Assembly: GCA_050179875.1 (NCBI GenBank)
Contig: JBFXES010000179.1
Span: 1 to 6,027, forward strand
Direction of reading: 5' to 3'
DNA from: JALOAT01 sp050179875
GTDB lineage: Bacteria; Pseudomonadota; Gammaproteobacteria; Thiohalomonadales; Thiohalomonadaceae
DNA length: 6,027 bases
The notes under the pieces are model-generated. The model was not told the DNA's origin. It saw only the letters and a program-made list of their open reading frames with translations, and did not search any database. The stretch's first letter is position 1. Every line of letters begins with the position of its first letter. Of this stretch, positions 5,379 through 6,027 are shown piece by piece. Position numbers and translations under genes: made by a program.

Positions 5379-5975
5379 ATGAAGCGACGGGACTTGTTGA
5401 AGAGTGCAGTAGCGACGGTGGTGCTGGTTCCGGGCGTGGCGCCGCAGGTCCTGGCCCAGGCGTCCACTGACGGCACGCCGCTGCAGTTCGTGCCCAAGGC
5501 GCCGCCCGATCCGAATCCGCTCGAGAACGAGTTGGAGAAATATCCCAAGTGTCCCTATTGCGGCATGGATCGCACCGAATGGCATCACAGCCGGCATCTG
5601 GTGCACTACGAGGACGATCTGGTGGACGGCACCTGTTCCATCCACTGCGCGGCACTCAGCCTCAGCCTGAACATCGATCGCGGTCCCAAGGCCATCTACG
5701 CGGCCGATTACGGCAGCACGGAGAAGATCAAGCCGCTGGTGAACGTGGACAAGGCGCATTACCTCATCGGCAGCAAGCTGAAGGGCACCATGACCACGCG
5801 CAGCAAGGTGGCCTTCGCCGACGAGAAGGCCGCCCGGGCGGCACGCCGCGAGCATGGCGGAAAGCTGGGCCGGTTCGACGACGCGCTGGCAGCCGCCCAC
5901 GAGGACATGGCCAAGGACACGGCCATGATTCGCAAGCCCCGCGCGGAACGTCGCACCAGGCAGCAGCCAAAGTGA
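5379..5975 (+). CDS. nosL: NosL-like periplasmic metal-binding protein with Tat signal
   Basis: This 198-residue protein starts with a clear twin-arginine signal (K2-R-R-D-L-L-K8, hydrophobic core 10-21, likely cleavage after Ala26 or Ala28), so it is exported folded, probably with metal bound. There is no lipobox, unlike classical NosL lipoproteins. The mature part has CPYCGM (Cys58, Cys61, Met63), a His cluster (69, 70, 73, 76) and CSIHC (Cys86, His89, Cys90), followed by a mixed alpha/beta region about 100-165 and a basic Lys/Arg-rich tail from about 180. The C-x-x-C-x-M and TCS-x-H-C patterns are those of the NosL family, whose founding member binds Cu(I) and helps assemble the copper centre of nitrous oxide reductase. 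No nosZ is visible, so the client may be elsewhere or may be another cuproenzyme. It is the last gene of the TlpA-SafE-NosL operon. Family membership is well supported; the client is unknown. Confidence 0.86.
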   Translation: MKRRDLLKSAVATVVLVPGVAPQVLAQASTDGTPLQFVPKAPPDPNPLENELEKYPKCPYCGMDRTEWHHSRHLVHYEDDLVDGTCSIHCAALSLSLNIDRGPKAIYAADYGSTEKIKPLVNVDKAHYLIGSKLKGTMTTRSKVAFADEKAARAARREHGGKLGRFDDALAAAHEDMAKDTAMIRKPRAERRTRQQPK

Positions 5976-5996
5976 GCAAACGACGCCTGAACAACG

Positions 5997-6017
5997 GGGG
6001 CGGCCAGCGGCCGCCCC
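5997..6017 (+). terminator. Perfect 9-bp hairpin after the nosL-like gene, possible terminator
   Basis: GGGGCGGCC (5997-6005) and GGCCGCCCC (6009-6017) pair perfectly over 9 bp around an AGC loop, 21 bases after the NosL-like stop codon. The position at the end of an operon and the compact, all-G/C stem fit a transcription terminator. The bases that follow (TCGACATCCG) contain no T-run, so it may be a Rho-dependent or pausing site, or simply a 3'-end stabiliser. Confidence 0.5.
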
Positions 6018-6027
6018 TCGACATCCG

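Overview
This is a GC-rich window with strong G/C preference at third codon positions. It encodes five complete protein genes, plus the 3' end of a sixth. Protein content (Tat-exported molybdoenzyme, b-type cytochrome, FeoB, TlpA-like lipoprotein, SafE-like protein, NosL) points to a respiring proteobacterium, most likely a high-GC gamma- or betaproteobacterium. That placement is inference from gene content and composition only. No mobile element, CRISPR array, tRNA or rRNA is visible.

Layout, left to right. Bases 3-185 (+) are the tail of a membrane protein that enters from outside the window; its last 25 bases overlap, tail to tail, the end of the next gene. Bases 161-1745 (-) hold a two-gene operon: a cytochrome b561-type membrane subunit (924-1745) followed, with an 8-base overlap, by a sulfite-oxidase-fold molybdopterin oxidoreductase with a Tat signal and a lipobox (161-931). 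Together they should form a membrane-bound redox enzyme that exchanges electrons between a periplasmic substrate and the quinone pool. Bases 1850-3892 (-) encode a FeoB-type metal transporter whose G-protein motifs are partly degenerate. A 202-base divergent intergenic region (3893-4094) follows, holding a strong bulged inverted repeat and a weak promoter candidate. Bases 4095-5975 (+) are a tight three-gene operon: a TlpA-like thioredoxin lipoprotein, a SafE/DsbD_2-type membrane protein with HCxGMCGG and PC motifs, and a Tat-exported NosL-like metal-binding protein. A perfect 9-bp hairpin (5997-6017) sits just after it.

How the genes may work together (inference). The right-hand operon combines a membrane protein with metal- or thiol-suited cysteines, a periplasmic reductant and a periplasmic copper-chaperone-like protein. 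This looks like a module that supplies copper to a periplasmic or membrane cuproenzyme such as nitrous oxide reductase or a haem-copper oxidase. The divergent FeoB homologue, without feoA or feoC in view and with altered G2/G3 motifs, may share control with this module and may differ from textbook FeoB in regulation or substrate. This divergent FeoB / TlpA-SafE-NosL arrangement is the best candidate for a less described system here.
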